A DNA stretch of 64,000 bases, taken from contig CP085834.1 of the NCBI GenBank assembly GCA_020809705.1, forward strand, positions 2,728,001-2,792,000, given 5' to 3'. Of the stretch, positions 10,329 through 22,011 are shown piece by piece. The notes below the pieces were generated by a model, which was given only the letters and a program-made list of their open reading frames with translations, had not been told where the DNA came from and ran no database searches. The DNA comes from Calonectria ilicicola. Its lineage: Eukaryota; Ascomycota; Sordariomycetes; Hypocreales; Nectriaceae. The stretch's first letter is position 1. Each line of letters opens with the position of its first letter. The position numbers and the translations under genes are program-made.

Positions 10329-12089
10329 ATGCGTCATTCTTCGGCTGCAGCTGTGGCTGCTTTGGCGACTTCAGTCACTGCCACGTCCCTTACGGATTTG
10401 TGTACCGTGGCAAAGGTGGCGGCTGCACTCCCCGCAAACGGAACTTTTCTCGGTATTGACATGATTCCGTCGTCTGTGACGGCCAATGCTGTCTATAACG
10501 CAAGCGTTGGTGGCGGCATGGGTGCTACTACTAGCGATAGCACCACTTACAGCTACTGCAATGTATCCATGTCCTACACCCATACCGGCAAAGGTGACAA
10601 GGTGGTTCTAAACTACGCGTTCCCTAGCCCTTCTGATTTCAAGAAGCGCTTCTATGTTGCTGGTGGAGGCGGCTTCTCTCTGAGCACTTCAACAACCGGA
10701 GGTCTCCCTTACGGAGCTGCTTCAGCTGCAACAGATGCGGGCTATGACGCTTTCAGCAATGCTTATGACGCGGTCTTTCTGTACGGAAATGGATCTATTA
10801 ACTGGGATTCTACTTACATGTTTGGTTACCAGGCCCTTGGAGAGATGACCAAAGTCAGTAAATATGTTACAAAGGCCATTTTTGACATGGGCTCGGAAAA
10901 GCTCCACACTTACTATGAGGGTTGCTCCGATGGTGGACGTGAAGGTATGAGCCAGATTCAGCGCTGGGGCGATGAGTATGATGGTGTTATCACTGGCGCA
11001 CCAGCTTTCCGTTTTGGACAGCAGCAGGTTCACCATGTGTTCCCCGCCGCCGTTGAACAGACCCTCGATTACTACCCTCCTCCTTGCGAATTGTCCAAGA
11101 TTGTCAACGCTACTATTGAGGCCTGCGACCACCTTGACGGAAGAAAGGATGGCGTTGTGTCCCGTTCTGACCTTTGCAAGCTCAGGTTTGATCTCAAGTC
11201 CATCATTGGCCAGTCTTACTACTGTGCGGCTGAAACGAGCACCTCTCTTGGCTTTGGCTTCAGTAAGCGACAGGCCGAAGGTAGCCAGACCAGTTACCAG
11301 CCTGCGCAAAACGGAACCGTCTCTGCCAAGGGTGTTGCTGTTGCTCAGGCTATTTACGATGGTCTCCACAACACCAAGGGCGAGCGGGCGTACCTGTCTT
11401 GGCAAATTGCATCCGAGCTTTCGGACGGTGATTCGGTTTACAACAACGACACTGGAAAATGGGAGATGAACATTCCCAGCACTGGTGGTGAGTGGGTTGC
11501 CAAGTGGATTGAATTGTTAGACATTGATACCCTCCCCAACCTTGACAATGTCACATATGATACCTTGGTGGACTGGATGCAGACCGGAATGATCCGCTAC
11601 TACGACAGCCTGCAGACCACGATCCCCGACCTGACCACTTTCAAGGAGAGCGGAGGCAAGCTACTGCACTACCACGGCGAGTCCGACCCTAGTGTTCCGG
11701 CTGCATCGTCCGTGCACTACTGGCAATCTGTTCGCTCCATCATGTACCCTAGCCTCTCTGATTCAGATGCCCAAAAGGCTCTTCAGGACTGGTATCAGTT
11801 CTATCTTGTCCCTGGCGCGGCTCATTGCGGTACCAACACTCTTCAGCCCGGCCCGTACCCCGAGAACAACATGGAGACCATGATCAACTGGGTTGAGAAC
11901 GGCGTCAAGCCTAGCCGCCTCAATGCTACTGTTTCCTCGGGCACCTACGAAGGAGAGACTCAGATGTTGTGCCAGTGGCCCACTCGACCCCTCTGGAAGG
12001 ACAACAGCACCTTCAACTGTGTAAACGATAAGGCATCCATCGAGAGCTGGACTTACAGCTTCCCTGCTTTCAAGCTACCCGTTTATTAG
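10329..12089 (+). CDS. secreted feruloyl esterase / tannase family protein
   Basis: 586 residues, intronless. The ATG at 10329 is chosen over the in-frame ATG at 10239 because it directly starts a signal peptide (MRHSSAAAVAALATSVTATS). The tannase/feruloyl-esterase fold shows the nucleophile motif GCSDGG (Ser200), Asp453 in YHGESDPSVP and His499 in GAAHCG. The Cys residues next to Ser and His make the CS-D-HC arrangement of fungal FaeB-type enzymes. A calcium-loop-like CDHLDGRKDG lies near residue 267. The family hydrolyses ester bonds of ferulic or coumaric acid on pectin and xylan, or of gallic acid in tannins; substrate preference cannot be read from sequence. Length is slightly above the usual 520-580. 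It acts outside the cell and fits with the pectinase at 53.1 kb. Confidence 0.93.
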   Translation: MRHSSAAAVAALATSVTATSLTDLCTVAKVAAALPANGTFLGIDMIPSSVTANAVYNASVGGGMGATTSDSTTYSYCNVSMSYTHTGKGDKVVLNYAFPSPSDFKKRFYVAGGGGFSLSTSTTGGLPYGAASAATDAGYDAFSNAYDAVFLYGNGSINWDSTYMFGYQALGEMTKVSKYVTKAIFDMGSEKLHTYYEGCSDGGREGMSQIQRWGDEYDGVITGAPAFRFGQQQVHHVFPAAVEQTLDYYPPPCELSKIVNATIEACDHLDGRKDGVVSRSDLCKLRFDLKSIIGQSYYCAAETSTSLGFGFSKRQAEGSQTSYQPAQNGTVSAKGVAVAQAIYDGLHNTKGERAYLSWQIASELSDGDSVYNNDTGKWEMNIPSTGGEWVAKWIELLDIDTLPNLDNVTYDTLVDWMQTGMIRYYDSLQTTIPDLTTFKESGGKLLHYHGESDPSVPAASSVHYWQSVRSIMYPSLSDSDAQKALQDWYQFYLVPGAAHCGTNTLQPGPYPENNMETMINWVENGVKPSRLNATVSSGTYEGETQMLCQWPTRPLWKDNSTFNCVNDKASIESWTYSFPAFKLPVY

Positions 12090-15000
12090 TGGACTTCAAA
12101 CTTTGTTTCCTGTCGTGGGGGTGCCCATGACATCAACACAGCCCAAGAGCCACTTTTTTTCCGGCCCGCTTGTGATTCTGGAAATCACACCTGATCTTTT
12201 CAATACCCTGGCAAACCTACGTCATTACTCTTGTACATAAGAACTTCTAGAAGCCTACGGGACTAGCCTTCAGCTTTTTAGGTATAAATACAGTTTGGTT
12301 GCTTGTGATAAGTATTTGGTTAAGATTTGACGCTCACCTAGAAGTTAGTGCCAACCTCAGAGACAAGCAATTTTGAAAACGTTGTCGGCTATGGAAAATT
12401 CAAGTCTTACCATGAGTAGCTATTGAAGAAATTAAGGACCTAGAATGATCTGCGTGCATGTAGAAAACGTATGACATGAGGTCTTATCAACATCAAGCTT
12501 GGTCTTCCGTTGGCTTCCAGTTGAGTTCCTTTTTTTTTTTTTTTTTTCGGCTTCGTTCCAATTCAACACTAAGCAAAGTCAATATCTGCCATCCCTGCTT
12601 ACCACAACGCAAACTTGGAGGGCCATGAATGGGAGCGATTGCGAAAACGGAGCCGATGAAAATGGGGATAATCACAAAGTAATCTTGTGTCGTAAGCAGA
12701 AGGTTTCTGCTCGTGTGATGCAAATTCCTTCAATGAAAGAACAATCTATCCTGGCTAGGTCGTCCTGAAACAATTAGACCGTAGGAGCTAGTCCAGCCAC
12801 TCATGAGCAGGTTATCCGGCGGTTAAACGCTCAACCGACATAACTCCTCTCACCTCACCCTTTGCCAAGCCGGATTGATCCGGTCTACAAAAACTACACA
12901 TGAAGAATCATGAGCCAACAGGTTTCGTGATGACGACGACTAATTTTAAACATGTGCGGTACCACACGCGACCGGACCATCTTCCGGCAGGCTCCACTGT
13001 GGAATGGATTTGAGAGCTTGTTTCAAAAACGCACCAATAGACTGGCCGAAGTACTGGCTTTGATGGAGCTTGGACTCGACTAACGGAAGTCCATTAAATC
13101 ACTCGATCATGAAGATCCTCATTTCCGAGATTGAGGCTCAAAGATTTGATTGACTTTTGTCTATTTCATTTTGCTTTTTGATTCACTTTAGATACAAATA
13201 GTAGGCTCAACCAGGATTTCCCCAAAGAGCTCCAGAGCAGCAGAGGTGGCAGATGAAACCGTGTTCAAGCTTACTTAATTTCGATGAATTTCTAGCATTA
13301 TCATCATGTAAACACCGATAAATAAGCAAATAGAAGTCCCTACAAGTAATTGCGCTTTTATTTTTCTTATCAGATTGCGATTTCTTCCTTATAGTTGACA
13401 GATTAGTCGTATGTATAACCACATCGCTCTGACCATTTATTACCAAAGTTTCGATGAATGCATGCTATGCGTGTTCATTTCCTATTCCTCCCAACACTTT
13501 CCGTTTAAACAGGATCATCTATTCTGATACACTTTTCCAAAAGCGCCTTCGTTGTTGCTGCCGCCGTAACTGCAGCGGAGTTCTGCTGGATCTTGTTTTG
13601 GGACTATCAGCATGGTCGCACACACCCTTGACTACAATACAAGGCAACTCGTCTGAAATACCTGCGCCATCTATTTCTAACGATAGTAAAGTGCAACGTT
13701 TAGCAATTACGTCTCGCTACTGAGTGGATGTGTGGACTGTGTCACTAGAGCCGACTCGTCTAATGAAAGTAGATGGACCTGAACCTCCTCAATTTGATTT
13801 ATATTTTCCAGTTTCCTCCTTTTATCCAAGCGATCCCTCTTGACAGGATACTTATCGCTACAACCAAGTTCATTACAGGATAATTGACGACAAGAAAAGC
13901 CCTTGCATATGTACTCGAACTATTAGCGCAGGAACATTGTGACTTGTGGTGATGTTTATGACAGTAGTTTGCTTAGGACAACCGGTCGTATTGAGATCTA
14001 GGCTACCAATAGTCGCGGTCGCGTAACTTCTCTAACGGAAAACTCTGGATTTGCCCCAGGAAATATTTTGCCCGCTGCCCTAGTTTCTGGCTCCAACCCG
14101 AAGTTTCTAGGCGACCAATTATACTCTGAATGCTCTTTGTTGGTCGGTCTGGTCTCGCTTCAATACCGTTTTTAGACTCGAGGCCTTCTGTATACTGCCT
14201 TCCTAGGTCGTATTAAATAACAATTCGACGAAAGGTGACATCCCCTAATATCAATCACCCTTTCCAATCGGATTTGGAGTCTCGCCACAAATGTCTATGA
14301 GTAGAACGAGTTTCAGGAATGAATAACTAACCGGAGACTGGCAGCAGCCCCTGCTGCACTCGACTTGCCCGTTTCCGAAAGCAGCACGAAAACAACATCG
14401 ATGTTTCCTATACGTCCGGCTGTGTACATATTAAAATCTCCTTTTGCCTTGCCGTAGGGGCCACAATACTAGTCCCAAAAGCGGTCAAACAAGATCGAAA
14501 CAGGGTCAAATTCAAGAGTGGCTAGCGTTCTAAACGGAACTGCTGACAAGGATAACGGTCTACTGAGGGAATACGGGGCCATGATTAGCATTGGAAACTA
14601 TTGACTCACACCTTTAATACCCACAGAGAGTACTTATATGGGAACCACATAGTCGAGGTATCGGTATACTCGCTGCTATCAAGGTCTTCAATCGTCCGCA
14701 GCATTGACTGAGCATCGCAGGCTACCAATTCTATGGAACTCCGAGATATAGAGCCACAAGAAGGGATTACCGCAGATCAAGAATGAGAAGCGAGAAAGAG
14801 TAAAAGAGGATGTTAATCAGAAGATCAATGGGTAAAAGTATATGGATTCTTTTCCTTGGTGACGAACTAATTCCATCTCTATGTAGCTATCAGTCGCATC
14901 TTGAATTCCTGATGCTAATTTCCTTGTAGATAAAGATATTTTTGCCTCCAGAGAACCTATATGAAGACCTAGATAATGAAGGTAGACTCTCTGAGATATC

Positions 15001-15508
15001 TGGGGATTTCAAACGAGGAGAGGTGCTGAAACGAATACGTCCTGTGATAGGGGGGTTGGCGGAGTGTGATAGAGCAACACTTGGAACCTGAAGCGCTCAA
15101 AGATACCCTTGCCAAAGCTTTCTTTTTTTTTATGAAAGGGTGGCAAATGAGCTTTGAGAGAGCATCGGCACAAATGGTGACGGCAAAGCGCGTTTTGAGG
15201 TTCCACCTTAAGAACTTGAACGAGCTGAGGCGCACTTCAATGTCTGAAAACGGACCGATAGATCGTCTAATGGCGCTTCAACTGACTTGTGCATAAATGA
15301 ATAAATTGAATCAAGAGGGGTTGGTTTTGACATCATTGAAAGTTTTGTGCACTAAGAATTCTGGGAAGGGTTAAATTTGGATTTTGGTTAGTTTGTGGCA
15401 TCTTGCTACGATGGTGAGCGAAGCCTCAAATAAAATTCGGACGCCATAGCACCTCTGTTTACTTGTAGAACGAAGTATTGAACATTTTGAAGGGAAATTT
15501 CTAGAAAT
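12090..15508. other. gene-poor stretch, nothing recognised
   Basis: About 3.4 kb without a supportable gene on either strand. Homopolymer runs occur near 12530-12548 and 15120-15130. Short frames at 13207-13723 and 14969-15296 lack motifs, signal peptides or in-phase partners. No terminal repeats or transposon motifs were found. Confidence 0.5.
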
Positions 15509-15994
15509 TTAGCTGGTAAAAAAGTTTTTTCTGTTGATTGAATATCTGTTTAAGTTTACTGCATAGCTGTCCTGATGTGTGTGATTGCTCATAGTCACAT
15601 CGCATTGACGCTTTTCTCTTGCAGGAAATGAGTTGCAAATTTCTCCACCAGCGCCAATGAAAACTGAAATCGCTTGCAGGCTACAGAAATAGTGTATGTG
15701 AGGCATCATCAATCTGCCAAGCGATTCCGCTTCAGGAAAAGCATGGGCATTGCCTGAGGGGAAAGGTCCAATGAGAAAGTTGGATGCTGACGAATGTTCT
15801 AGCTGTGGTGGATTCACTACGCATGGCGGCCTGCGATCATTGGGTTTGTGAAAGAAGTGAGCTATTGTGGGGACGTTAATTCGCCTGAAGGCCTCACACT
15901 GCGGCATGGAGGGCGTGACACGTCGGCCTGCGTCAATTAGCTTGCGGAGATGTCTTAGATATTGAGGTAGGTATAAAGATTTGGATGCGGCCAC
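15509..15994 (-). CDS. hypothetical protein divergent from the cold-shock gene
   Basis: 161-residue open frame, longer than most chance frames here, with a helical start (KSLYLPQYLRHLRKLIDAGR) and several Pro/His-rich stretches. No signal peptide, membrane segment or known motif. It is divergent from the cold-shock gene, with 157 bp between start codons, so the two could share a promoter region. The C-terminal third looks less protein-like, and an intron or earlier stop is possible. Confidence 0.3.
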   Translation of the reverse strand: MAASKSLYLPQYLRHLRKLIDAGRRVTPSMPQCEAFRRINVPTIAHFFHKPNDRRPPCVVNPPQLEHSSASNFLIGPFPSGNAHAFPEAESLGRLMMPHIHYFCSLQAISVFIGAGGEICNSFPAREKRQCDVTMSNHTHQDSYAVNLNRYSINRKNFFTS

Positions 15995-16151
15995 ATTTTT
16001 TCACATCATTCTGCATCATCAAAATACAATAACTTTTTATCTTAACATTGTTCACAGTCCTAAAAGGTACTTTCTACTACACGACCCCATCCGCATTTGC
16101 GTAGGCGCAGCGCAAGAGTACTGACTCTCACCTGCCAGATTTACTGCAACC

Positions 16152-16367
16152 ATGAGCGAACGACAGAACGGAACTGTTAAATGGTTTAACGAGGAAAAGG
16201 GGTATGGATTTATTACCCCAGAGTCTGGGTCGGATCTTTTCGTGCACTTCAGGGCGATCGAGACGTCTGGGTTCAGGGTGTTGAAGGAGGGGCAAACGGT
16301 GTCGTTTGAGAAGGCGCAGGGCAACAAAGGCGAGCAGGCGGACAAGGTACGGGTAGAGGATGAATAG
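16152..16367 (+). CDS. bacterial-type cold-shock domain protein
   Basis: 71-residue intronless protein consisting of a single cold-shock domain. Both nucleic-acid-binding motifs are intact: RNP1 KGYGFIT and RNP2-like LFVHF, after the typical [18 protein letters not shown] start. Length and sequence match bacterial CspA-type proteins, particularly proteobacterial ones, rather than eukaryotic Y-box proteins, which carry the domain inside larger proteins. CSPs bind single-stranded RNA or DNA and act as RNA chaperones during cold or stress. Established knowledge: a bacterial-like CSP (CRP1) in the insect fungus Metarhizium has been linked to cold tolerance. Flanking sequence is ordinary fungal intergenic DNA. 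Transfer from bacteria is inference from the protein type; contamination is unlikely because the ORF lies in a continuous eukaryotic context. Confidence 0.9.
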   Translation: MSERQNGTVKWFNEEKGYGFITPESGSDLFVHFRAIETSGFRVLKEGQTVSFEKAQGNKGEQADKVRVEDE

Positions 16368-17235
16368 CAGAGTACGCCTTCACTTGGACCAAGTCGATCC
16401 ATATATTTTACATGACCCCGACTTCGAAGTCGGATGGCGTCGAACTGCACTTTTGCTTTTTTTTGTAGTATCTGACCAAGGCACCATGCCATACCTATCG
16501 ATGACCTCTATATTAAGTGGGCTACACCTTGTACGTGAAGAGTGCTTTCCTATTCACACACTATCCGCGCGAATTGGGTTGACCCCAAGGGGTTTTACTC
16601 GAGTTTAAATAGGTGAAAGACACGGATATCATCACGTGATCCGTGCTCGAGAGATTTGAGTGTGTGGTTGGTTTAACGAACAGCATTACTACTGTACGAG
16701 TTGCCCATGGTTATTTCTGCTGGCTGAGTGGTTCGGGGATTAGGGCAGATTTGTTGAGGGTCGAGACCATTTAGTGGCGTCCTTGCGAGCTGACTGCTAG
16801 AACACGGCTTAGGTTGCCAAGCACGTTTTATTTTCGGACTAGCTCTTTATGGCAAGAAAATAAAAACCGGTTTTGCGGAACGGAGGTGCACATCTGTTAG
16901 CACTTCAATTGAGCATAGTCCATCGCACATCGCGAAAATCAATGGCTCAAAAGCCACTGACCGCTAGCGCAGACATCAACTAACATGGTCTAGGATAACA
17001 CCTCACAATACATGACCATTAATGTAGCCACAACTTTACAAATAAATAAAGGTAGGATCTGTTTCTCTGCAAATTAATTTCTCATTTTGAGGGTTCGAAT
17101 TTGTATGCGACTAGGACTGAATTCATCGTTGATCACGTTATGTAGCTCAAATAGCTAATCTTTGTTTCACTAACTAGCGTCGCCGTCACAATCCACACAG
17201 CTGACGCCGACACAGAAAAACATTGCAAAATCAGC
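16368..17235. other. intergenic, nothing recognised
   Basis: 3' region of the cold-shock gene and A/T-rich DNA. The frame at 16360-16608 overlaps the gene end and shows no domain. Confidence 0.45.
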
Positions 17236-18340
17236 TTGGGCACTAAGTCTGTAAAGAAAGCACCAACGGTTCATTCTGCATATAGAGAGAAACATACGCG
17301 GTCCGTAGCACCGAGCGCAATCGGAAAAGTGGTGACGGTTACGCCCAAGCCCATCGCCAAAATCGTCACTCGGACCTCTGCCACCAATATTCACACGAAG
17401 CTAATGCTGAAGAAAGCCAAAGTTATGATCACTGACAGCAAGGTTTCACTGTCTCTCAATTGGCCACAACTTTGCACACGAGTACTGCCACTGTATCGAA
17501 TACTATCAACCCTACTACCACTGTATTGGCACTCGAGCCGTTCAGTCCATTTCAAGATACCCTGACCGGGCCTTCCATGAAGGGCAATTCATCTGTTCCG
17601 TTTGACCATGTGCTGTTGTCCAGAATAAGGTCTCCTTCCAAGATGGAACAAGCTGACAGGCGCCAACCTGGTTCTCTCTTTTCGACGAAAGCGAAAACGG
17701 TCTTCTACCTCGGGACATGAAAAGAGCCACCCGCGGAAGGCCGCCTGCGATATTACCACGTTTGTGTCTAATGCAGTCATCGAGATTACTACAAAATCTC
17801 CTACCACCACAATAGCCCAGGCATCGACTCATGCGCTCATGAAAGTTGTCACACGAATGAATTTTCAGACCTTACCCCCCTAAAGTTGCGCCTGGAATCT
17901 CTTTCACAACCACTGAAACTATTCTTACGACAGATGTATCCAGAACTACTGTCGCCCCAAAAACTACTACGACAGACAGAATTTCCAGAACTGACACTTC
18001 CCCGCGTTAGAGATATGTTTGAGAAACAATTTCGCTGATTTCGTATATAATGGAGGTTCTCTTGTTTAACACCATCTCAACCTTAGACTGGAGGATACTT
18101 ATTCCTCCAAAACGGACAACGCATATGACTGCTATGCCACACAACTCAGGGCTGTACTCAAGCTAATTATGATGGTATCTATGATCCTTAGGTTTTGGCT
18201 AGTGCAAATGACTGCGACGCTAAAATTCTTTGCTCTGGTACGCTTGTCATTGAAGATGAGAGTTCTGGTAGAAGAATATTGATGGTTGGCTATGCGATGC
18301 AATGGACCACTTACAAATCGGAGGAAGGCGGAAATTAATC
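17236..18340 (+). pseudogene. decayed Thr/Ser-rich secreted-type gene
   Basis: Fragments of Thr/Ser-rich coding sequence appear in shifting frames: STATVSNTINPTTTVLALE near 17470-17535 and FTTTETILTTDVSRTTVAP near 17900-17960. Further on is a Cys-containing piece (QGCTQANYDGIYDP, then NDCDAKILCSGTLVIEDESS) near 18145-18265. The last two pieces are separated by a TAG. The order, a mucin-like stretch and then a small Cys-rich domain, resembles a fungal cell-wall protein, but no continuous model with plausible introns could be built. Frameshifts and stops indicate decay. A fast-evolving gene with several introns is the other possibility. Confidence 0.38.
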
Positions 18341-19519
18341 AGTGGAAATTTGTCTGGTTCTATAGTTTAGATTCGCCCGGTTGTTGTCTTTTGTTTCTTC
18401 TTAAAATTTTATTGAGCCGACTTAGTTTCAACCTTGATTACCAAAATTCAGCCGAGGATCGAGGCGTCGGCTTCGTTCCGCTGACAGATGTCTCGCCCCA
18501 CATCCCGACCCGGGACTACGGCATGACTTGTTGTTGGATAAGATTAAAAAACATGGCCAGTGGAGAAAGCATAATCCTTTAGCTGGGATGCTCAGAAAGC
18601 TGCGGCGAGGTTGCATTGGCGCAGTAACCTTAATTCAGAGACTGCATGACTTGGGGGGTAGTCGGCCGGGGAGAAGAACATGTTAAATGCATGGGTGGCT
18701 ATGATGTGCCTCTGTTTATCAATCTTTGGCCAGGGTGGTTACTTTGTCACCGGAGATCGGATGAATGAGTGGGAATTGCTGGGAATGGCACAGGGTTTTC
18801 ACTTTGGGGTATTGCGAGGCGGTATATGTGGAATATGAGCATGAAAAATGGATATTTTGAGAATCGCTCAAACACGATTATACGAAGGCAGGCGATTAGC
18901 GAGGCAATCAATATATGGGTTTATCGTGTAGATGTGCGATTGATTGATAAGAGTGGATGGAGGAAACAACCAAGTGCCGACGGTATTTGGGAGTGCCAGG
19001 AATATTCGGAAGCAAGCCGACTGACTGCATCTGCATCGCGAAAATCTAAGTTTACATGCGTCGTCGAGAAAAGGATTAAGGCTGGGTCGGAATGTGGGCA
19101 CGGCGAATTATGTGCTTAATTCCCGGTGGTACTTGGCGCGGACATGCCGCCGGAAATGGAGTGATTTTCGACAGGGCCAAGTCGAGTGACGTGGGTGTAC
19201 GTACGGCAGCTCGGCCAGTCTTGCGCTTTACAGAGATGTTCCGTGCCGCTGGATCAAAATGGAAACCGGCCCAGAAGCCAAAAGTACAAAAGGACACTCG
19301 GGCCAGCGGCTATCTTGAATCCATTTGGCCAAAGGACCCCTGCACCAGATACGAAAGTGGATCAACGCCTGTGCGGCTCGTCCATCTGGTCGCACGGGCG
19401 TCTCGATGGAGTCGGTCAGAAAGAGTACATATGGTGCAAGTAGCAGTGGAAGTGAATGTAAATCATGACCCTCTTCGAATCCGATTATGCTTATTGCAAA
19501 TCACACCGTTGCATCGACC
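18341..19519. other. intergenic, nothing recognised
   Basis: Frames at 18769-19119 and 19092-19532 have no motif, and their composition suggests chance. The promoter of the M20 gene lies at the right end. Confidence 0.45.
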
Positions 19520-20866
19520 ATGTCAATCTTAAAGGACGGCGTGTCCAGCTCGGCCAGTAGGGCTATCGACGATTACTCCAGGACAATAGACGAGTACCTG
19601 GCCCTCATCACGGCCGCAATCGAGTCGTGCGACGAGGACCTGCGAGGGGTCAACCGATTGATCCACGACAACCCCGAGCTGGGCTACCGCGAGTATTTTG
19701 CCCACGACGCCATTTGCGATTATCTCGACAAGTTTGGCTACGACATCCAAAAACACGCCTACGGACTGGATACGAGCTTTGAGTGCCAAGTTGGAGAGAG
19801 CGGCCCCCTGGTCATCTTTTGCGCCGAGTACGATGCCTTACCCGAGATCGGCCATGGGTGTGGCCACAACCTAATTGCGACGTCTTCCATTGCGGCATTC
19901 CTTGCGACTGCCGAAGTAGTGCTCAAGAAGCAGCTGCCCGTGCGAGTGAGGCTGCTGGGCACCCCTGCAGAAGAAGGCTTCGCCGCAAAAGTGAGGTTGT
20001 TGAATAAAGGCGCATTTGACGACAAGGAAATTGTCGCCGCAATCATGTCACACCCTGTGCCTCTCCACCAGGTCGGCAAAGTCGGCAACATTTCGTACCA
20101 CGGCGTGGCGGGCCTCAAGCTAATCGCAACCCACAAGTTGCTCGTCGAGTACAGAGGGAAGACGGCCCACGCCGGCGCAGATCCGTGGAATGGCATAAAC
20201 GCATTGGACGCCGCTGTGGCTGGTTACCAGAATGTCTCCATGCTGCGCCAGCATATGGAGCCCAATGATCGTGTGCATGGCTGCTTCCAGGCTGCGGGAA
20301 CCGTACCCAGCGTTATTCCTGAATATTCAAGGATGAGCTGGTACATCAGGAGTCCTACCAAGGAATCGCTAGAAAAATTAATTCCTAGAGTGAAGGCGTG
20401 TTTGGAAGCAGGTGCAGTGGCTACTGGGTGCCAAGTCCACTTTATGAAGTAAGCATAAATCTTTGCTTCCACGACCTGATTTACCAGCCAAATGCTAACC
20501 AAGAGCACTAGCCAACCATCCACCTTAAATCTACGAGTAAATGAACCACTATGTCGCATTTACGCCGACAGCATGGCTAAAATAGGCCAAAATGTGCTAC
20601 TATACCCACTCAAACCAACCAACGCCTCAACAGACATGGGCGACGTGTCCCACCACGTTCCCACTTTCCACGGCACATTCGGCATAGAAACGGAGCCTGA
20701 TACAGCCATCCACAGCCGCGCATTTGCGGATGCATCGGGGACAGACCAGGCGTACGAGAGCTGCTTAAAAGCGGCTTTCGGAATGGCCATGCTTGGAATA
20801 CGTGTTTTGACTGATGAGTCGCTCGCCCAAGACGCCCGGTGCGTATTTGAGAGCGCAGATGATTAA
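19520..20866 (+). CDS. M20 family amidohydrolase / dipeptidase (PM20D2-like)
   Basis: 427 residues in two exons (19520-20448 and 20512-20866) around a 63-bp GTAAGC...CTAG intron, which keeps frame as MNQPSTLN. Metal-site motifs of the M20/ACY1 family are present: HGCGHN from residue 112, TPAEEG with the catalytic/bridging Glu pair, and SHPVP. The dimerisation lid (GKTAHAGADPWNG, NALDAAV) is intact. The last exon contains HHVPTFHGTFGI, which supplies the late histidine region. Relatives hydrolyse amide bonds of N-acyl amino acids or unusual dipeptides such as beta-alanyl-lysine. No signal peptide is seen, so it is probably cytosolic. The ATG at 19520 is preferred over the in-frame ATG at 19487 on likely conservation (MSILKDG), but both are possible. 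Confidence 0.9.
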
Positions 20867-21568
20867 TGACCAATGTATACATACCATTTTAAACGAGCAG
20901 AATGTCACGTCAATAGCGGAAAGGGGGCTGCAACTAGCATATTTTTGTCAATTCATGTAAAATACTTGTCGGAGTTTAAGAAGATACCGAAACACGAACA
21001 AACCTTGGTTACACATCAGCTCTTATCCCCCCTTCTATTTATAGAACCAATAAGCCCCGATGAAATGCTCATTGCCCCTGTAAAGTCTCCGTGTCGTGCC
21101 AGCGAGCCATTCACTGATTTCATTCAAGCGCGCTACCCCTAGTACTTCCATTTGCATCTAGGCCTTTACCTGGTAATTAGACCTAATTTTATCCAACTCG
21201 ATTGTCATGATGCCTTGCTTTAACTATTGGGATGATGACAATAGTTATTATCGATAAGGATTCTAAATAGCTTTCCCTCCAGACTCGATCTCGGCAGATT
21301 GATCAGGTGTGAGTGTAAGTATCACACAGCCGCATTTCGGAATGATCTGTTTTCAGCCCCATTTACCCCTCATTTCACACCGGTCTGGGATCCATCTGGG
21401 CTGTCGCTCGAGTGTTGGTGGCGAGTACTACCGATGTAGGGGGTAAGAGCTAATAAAAGGCTGAGAACAATGTGTATCGATCGGCACCAATCAAAGCAAG
21501 AGAAATGGCTGTTTGGCTGAAATTAATATTAAAAATAAATATACAAATAAAAATACAAGAATACTAAG
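20867..21568. other. intergenic, nothing recognised
   Basis: A/T-rich DNA with a simple ATAAATAT-like stretch near 21525-21560. No gene supported. Confidence 0.45.
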
Positions 21569-21880
21569 TCACAACTTGTCGGCTGGAACACCAAGATGAC
21601 AAACTTCCAATCGAAGTGTAGCTAAAACCATACCACAGTCGAGTTTTCCTTGGCAGTCAGCGGTGGCGGTCTCCAACTGACCCTACGATATCAATGCTGG
21701 TAGAAAAGTTGGACCTTTCTTTTCCTTAACTGTGCAGATCAAGGACACAATACATTTATCGTCGGTTTCGCCGCATTTAGTGGTGTTTGGGTCGGGATAA
21801 GCATTAGTGCGTGTATGTTGGGAAACGTGCGAATTACCGAGGATGCTCGTTATTAAAAACCCGGTTCCGTCCACTCCCAC
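21569..21880 (-). CDS. possible small cysteine-rich protein (two exons, incomplete)
   Basis: Two minus-strand segments join in phase over a 48-bp intron (21683-21730, GTTAAG...CGTAG). They give a tail with six cysteines: NTTKCGETDDKCIVSLICT, then ADCQGKLDCGMVLATLRLEV and CHLGVPADKL before TGA. The matching phase and the cysteine pattern on both sides support a real gene, but no signal-peptide exon was found upstream and the start is unknown. Could be an effector-like secreted protein. Confidence 0.33.
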
Positions 21881-22011
21881 AATAGGCTCTTTCCTCTACT
21901 CTTTGTACTATTCTTTCTTGGTCATCAAAGTGCCCACATGATGAGCGAATATTTGGCATACACGGGGTTCTGGATAAACCACACCAGTGCGTCTGTCAAC
22001 CTTCTGGTTAC

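Noticed and set aside
10722..11405. 227-codon minus-strand frame inside the feruloyl esterase
   Set aside because: Exact shadow of a well-supported coding region with catalytic motifs on the plus strand.
12090..15508. Search for a transposon or RNA gene in the 3.4-kb gene-poor stretch
   Set aside because: No terminal repeats, transposase motifs or cloverleaf were found by eye.
16152..16367. Bacterial contamination as source of the cold-shock gene
   Set aside because: Single small ORF inside continuous fungal sequence with no other bacterial genes or operon features nearby.
18769..19119. 116-codon plus-strand frame
   Set aside because: No domain, signal peptide or in-phase partner exon.
19092..19532. 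146-codon plus-strand frame before the M20 gene
   Set aside because: No motif, overlaps the M20 start region in another frame, composition as expected by chance.
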